A stretch of 37,254 nt of DNA from Lentisphaeria bacterium (GTDB taxonomy: Bacteria; Verrucomicrobiota; Lentisphaeria; Victivallales; Victivallaceae). Below the pieces are notes generated by a model. The model did not search any database. It was not told the DNA's origin and worked only from the letters and a program-made list of their open reading frames with translations. The stretch spans positions 1-37,254 of the forward strand of contig JAFVZN010000100.1 of assembly GCA_017508135.1 (NCBI GenBank). Reading direction: 5' to 3'. Position numbers and translations under genes: made by a program. Below are positions 34,396 through 37,254 of this stretch, in pieces (within the stretch, counting starts at the first letter, position 1; each line of letters starts with the position of its first letter).

Positions 34396-35541
34396 TCAGT
34401 GATGCGTGCGTATCGACTGCATCAATCCCAGCATCGCCATCGTAATAACAATGAACGAGCCGCCGTAACTTATCAGCGGCAGCGACAATCCGGAAACCGG
34501 TGTCACTCCAATGCTCATGCCGATATTGATAAATATGTGAAAAAAGAACATCACCGCCGTCCCCACCGCCAGCAATCTCCCGTATGGCGGCGCAAAAAAC
34601 GCCGTCCTCAGCATGGTGTAAAGCAATATTGCATAGAGCAGCAGCAGCACCGCCACCCCGCAAAAACCGGTTTCTTCTGCGATAACGGAAAAGATAAAGT
34701 CATTGTGCGCCGCCATCTGCGGCAGAAATCCGAGCGCGTTCTGGGTTCCGCGACCGATACCTTTGCCGCTCCATCCGCCGGAACCGACACCCAGCCGCGC
34801 CTGATACGGCTGATGACCGAGATTCTGCACATCAAGAGTGGGGTCGAGAAAGATCCGTATGCGGTTGCGCTGATACTTGCGGAGCAATACCGGATTTTCC
34901 CGGTTGTAATCAATAACTCCGACAATGCCGATAAGCATGACCCCAGCCAGACCGATCATCACATGACGCCACTTTATTCCGGCGACAAAAAGCATGGAAA
35001 AATATATCGGCAGCAGCATGAGCGCACTGCCCATATCCGGTTCTTTGATGATAAGCACACAGGGGACACCCACTGCCGCAAGGGTCAATAAAAAGGTTTG
35101 CCACCGCTTGCTCTTCCAGCTGTTGGAAGCAAGAAGCCCGGCAAGCACGGCAATAAGTGCAAACTTTGCCGGTTCCGACGGCTGCACCCGGATACCGCCG
35201 ATCAACAGCCATCGGGTGGCATTATTGATCTCTTTGCCCCAAAACAGCACCACGACCAGCAAAATAATACAGACAACATACATCACCAGCATGGCAACAC
35301 GGTACTGTATGCGCCGGTAGTCAACGATCGCAAAAAAAAGATACGCCGCCACGCCGACGGTGATCCACGTCAGCTGGCGGGAAAAATATGACACCGCCGC
35401 CGGGGAACCGATCTGTACCCCGATCGAACGGATAAACACCGCTCCGATAGCGAGCAACAGTCCGGCTGCCGCAAGCTGGAGGTAATCCAGATCGCGGAAA
35501 AATCGAACCACACCGGATGTTGCCGCCCTTGAACGGTGCAT
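34396..35541 (-). CDS. rodA: Rod-shape SEDS peptidoglycan polymerase
   Basis: SEDS-family glycosyltransferase building peptidoglycan for elongation. The 381-aa protein has about ten membrane segments and the RodA signature GVGSGGWSGKGIGRGTQNALGFLPQMAAHNDFIF in the large loop, followed by SVIAEETGF and, near the end, ISYGGS. RodA is favoured over FtsW because of the QNALGFLP...HNDFIFS form. No mreBCD or pbp2 is adjacent. The start has no strong ribosome binding site. It lies 31 nt after purA. Confidence 0.9.
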   Translation of the reverse strand: MHRSRAATSGVVRFFRDLDYLQLAAAGLLLAIGAVFIRSIGVQIGSPAAVSYFSRQLTWITVGVAAYLFFAIVDYRRIQYRVAMLVMYVVCIILLVVVLFWGKEINNATRWLLIGGIRVQPSEPAKFALIAVLAGLLASNSWKSKRWQTFLLTLAAVGVPCVLIIKEPDMGSALMLLPIYFSMLFVAGIKWRHVMIGLAGVMLIGIVGVIDYNRENPVLLRKYQRNRIRIFLDPTLDVQNLGHQPYQARLGVGSGGWSGKGIGRGTQNALGFLPQMAAHNDFIFSVIAEETGFCGVAVLLLLYAILLYTMLRTAFFAPPYGRLLAVGTAVMFFFHIFINIGMSIGVTPVSGLSLPLISYGGSFIVITMAMLGLMQSIRTHH

Positions 35542-35572
35542 GATATACTGACAACTGCAGATGGTAAGAGTA

Positions 35573-36853
35573 TCAGAATTTCACTCCGGGAGCCGGAAAA
35601 GTCTGATCCCGGCGGGGACCGACAGAGATGATCGCCACCTCAGACTGAACCAGTTCCGCCATCTTGTCCAGATACTTTCTGGCATTTTCCGGAAGTTTTT
35701 CATAGCAATCGACATTCTCAGTGGAACACTGCCAGCCGGGGAAGTATTCATAGACCGGTTCCGCATTTTCCAGTTCCGCGACTGAAGCCGGGAACTCGGT
35801 GGTCAATTCGCCGTTGACCTTGTACGCAACGCAGATACCGATCTCCGCCAGATCATCCAGCACGTCAAGTTTGGTCACGGCAAGTTTATTGACACCATTG
35901 ACCATGCAGGCGTAACGGGAGGCAACGGCATCAAACCATCCGCAACGGCGGGGACGTCCGGTAGTGGCACCGAATTCACGTCCGCGCTGACGGAGATTTT
36001 CCCCCTGCTCGTTGAACAATTCAGTCGGGAACGGTCCTTCGCCGACACGGGTGGTGTACGCCTTGATAACGCCCCACACATCGCGCACGCTCTGCGGGGG
36101 AATACCGCCGCCGGTGCAGGCTCCGCCGGAGATGGTGTTGCTGCTGGTAACAAAGGGATAGGTTCCGTGATCGATATCCAGAAGCGCACCCTGCGCACCT
36201 TCAAAGAGGACCTTTTTGCCCGCTTTGATCGCATTGTTCACTGAATAAACCGTGTCGCAGACCATCGGCGCAAGCCGCTTGGCGGCATCAAGAACTTTGG
36301 CAAGTTCCGCTTCAATATCCAGCTCCTCAACGCCGTTGGCGGCGAAGAAAGCGTTATAACGCTTGCACTCGGCACGGAACTGTTCGGCAAGGCGTTCCGG
36401 GAACTTGAGATCGACACCGCGGATACCGCTGCGGCGCATCTTGTCCATGTAAGCAGGACCGATGCCCCGTCCAGTGGTACCGATCTTGCGCGTCCCGCCG
36501 TTTTCGTTGATGGAATCGGCGATGCGGTGATAGATAAAAATCAACTGCGCGCGGTTGCTGAGCTGGACGTTGGCAGTGGAAAGTCCGCGACCTTCGATGT
36601 CACGCAGTTCCGCATCCAGCGCGACGGGATCGACGACCACGCCGTTACCGATGACACAGGCTACTTCCGGACGGAAAATACCGGACGGAACCAGATGCAG
36701 TACATAACGTTCACTGCCGATCTCCACCGTATGTCCGGCGTTGTTGCCGCCCTGACAGCGGACGACCATATCCACATCACGGGTCAAAACGTCAATAAGT
36801 TTGCCCTTGCCCTCATCTCCCCACTGGGTACCGACCAAAATATCTACCGGCAT
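35573..36853 (-). CDS. purA: Adenylosuccinate synthetase
   Basis: GTP-dependent conversion of IMP and aspartate to adenylosuccinate in AMP synthesis. The 426-aa protein starts VDILVGTQWGDEGKGKLIDVL; catalytic Asp13 and His41 are at the E. coli numbers. Further motifs are GTTGRGIGPAYMDK, LFEGAQGALLDIDHGTYPFVTSSN and TTGRPRRCGWFD. GGAGG lies 7-8 nt upstream of the ATG. It heads the purA-rodA-dinB run behind a promoter-like pair. Confidence 0.97.
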   Translation of the reverse strand: MPVDILVGTQWGDEGKGKLIDVLTRDVDMVVRCQGGNNAGHTVEIGSERYVLHLVPSGIFRPEVACVIGNGVVVDPVALDAELRDIEGRGLSTANVQLSNRAQLIFIYHRIADSINENGGTRKIGTTGRGIGPAYMDKMRRSGIRGVDLKFPERLAEQFRAECKRYNAFFAANGVEELDIEAELAKVLDAAKRLAPMVCDTVYSVNNAIKAGKKVLFEGAQGALLDIDHGTYPFVTSSNTISGGACTGGGIPPQSVRDVWGVIKAYTTRVGEGPFPTELFNEQGENLRQRGREFGATTGRPRRCGWFDAVASRYACMVNGVNKLAVTKLDVLDDLAEIGICVAYKVNGELTTEFPASVAELENAEPVYEYFPGWQCSTENVDCYEKLPENARKYLDKMAELVQSEVAIISVGPRRDQTFPAPGVKF

Positions 36854-36904
36854 AATATATCCTCCACAAATTATGGTTTAACACAAAAAAATACTTGAAA
36901 GTAT

Positions 36905-36933
36905 AATATATACTCCGCAAACGCTTTTTACAA
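36905..36933 (-). promoter_or_regulatory. Sigma-70-type promoter of purA
   Basis: Minus strand: TTGTAA (36928-36933), 17-nt spacer, TATATT (36905-36910), about 50 nt before the purA ATG. Confidence 0.6.
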
Positions 36934-36961
36934 GTTCAATATTAAATGTTTCCGCATTTTT

Positions 36962-37113
36962 CCACAGCTGTCCCATAAAAATCAAACCTGCGGCGGCGGG
37001 AGAGCCGCCTCGCCGCTCGTGCTTCGCACTCGACGGTTGCAGTCGATTTTCCGGAGACCTCGCTCTGCGCGGGCGGCTTACGCCGTCCTCATAACTGCGG
37101 GTAAGGTAGTTTT
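36962..37113. repeat. Second copy of the 14385 element, interrupted by about 96 bp
   Basis: 36962-36998 repeats 14385-14421 exactly. In the 14385 copy the sequence continues directly into GCGGGCAAGGTCGGTTTTT. Here the related GCGGGTAAGGTAGTTTT (37097-37113) comes only after an intervening block (36999 to about 37094). The block contains GC-rich inverted arms, such as GAGCCGCC and GGGCGGC, and a GTGC-TTC-GCAC hairpin. No gene is seen. Confidence 0.6.
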
Positions 37114-37172
37114 AAAGTAGTACACCTTGTCCCGGGGCTGTTGCAAAACCTCGTCTTGGAATAGTGATGCGA

Positions 37173-37254
37173 GGCGGTTGCCGCCGAGCGCGCAGGCTGG
37201 ACGAAGCGAACCGCCGGTCAACAGCCGGCGGACGCGCTGAAGAAATTCAGCGCG
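37173..37254. repeat. Cluster of three perfect hairpins at the window end
   Basis: GGCGG-TTG-CCGCC (37173-37185), CCGCCGG with CCGGCGG (37211-37231) and CGCGCTGAA-GAAA-TTCAGCGCG (37233-37254, a GNRA-type loop). No gene is visible from 36854 to the end. The cluster may continue past the window. Confidence 0.6.

Noticed and set aside
37131..37150. End of an insertion sequence (GGGGCTGTTGCAAAACC)
   Set aside because: Resemblance to some insertion-sequence ends only; no transposase, no matching inverted end and no target duplication are visible here.

Overview
The window comes from a bacterial chromosome, probably a strictly or facultatively anaerobic member of the PVC group. Lentisphaerota (Victivallis-like) is my best guess, from overall gene content and impression rather than any marker gene. 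Points in favour are a class III (oxygen-sensitive) ribonucleotide reductase, a eukaryote-type HisA, rhamnose and beta-glycoside catabolism, a Ser/Thr kinase and moderately GC-rich compact coding. I see no rRNA, tRNA, CRISPR, phage or transposase gene. The only accessory-looking DNA is four intergenic stretches rich in repeats and hairpins.

Layout. (1) 1-424: a tandem repeat array and a structured element just downstream of nrdD. (2) 425-3680: nrdG-nrdD on the minus strand, behind a sigma-70-type promoter and a tandem pair of NrdR-box-like sites. (3) 3720-3984: a second copy of the structured element, just downstream of a Na/Pi cotransporter gene. (4) 3985-14261: a tightly packed minus-strand run gyrA-folP-cdaA-cdaR-ppiD-like-speD-npt, joining DNA topology, folate, c-di-AMP, envelope folding, polyamine synthesis and phosphate. 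(5) 14262-14564: a palindromic intergenic element. (6) 14565-22449: a minus-strand run ricT - HExxH membrane protein - unknown protein - hexose-phosphate mutarotase-like - hisA (eukaryote type) - rhaB - family 5 solute-binding protein. (7) 22656-23423: dppA, divergent from (8) a plus-strand run of GH2 glycosidase, then rhaA - SGNH hydrolase - folE - dtd - Ser/Thr kinase with a C-terminal Cache-like domain (23588-30729). (9) 30707-36853: minus-strand dus, MATE transporter and CBM48 protein, then dinB, rodA and purA. (10) 36854-37254: promoter and repeat DNA.

Functional themes. Rhamnose use is split across two strands: isomerase rhaA on plus, kinase rhaB on minus, with GH2, an SGNH hydrolase, a mutarotase and a solute-binding protein nearby. 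This suggests uptake and breakdown of rhamnose-containing glycans. Folate genes (folP, folE) lie in different operons. A uniform promoter type, TTGnnA with 16-17 nt to TATATT, precedes eight transcription units (one with a TATCTT -10).

The observations most worth following up are the two structured intergenic elements with compensatory stem changes, a SpeD with an appended catalytically dead second SpeD domain, an NrdD fused to a glutaredoxin-like domain, and a dispersed repeat pair of which one copy carries a roughly 96-bp insertion.
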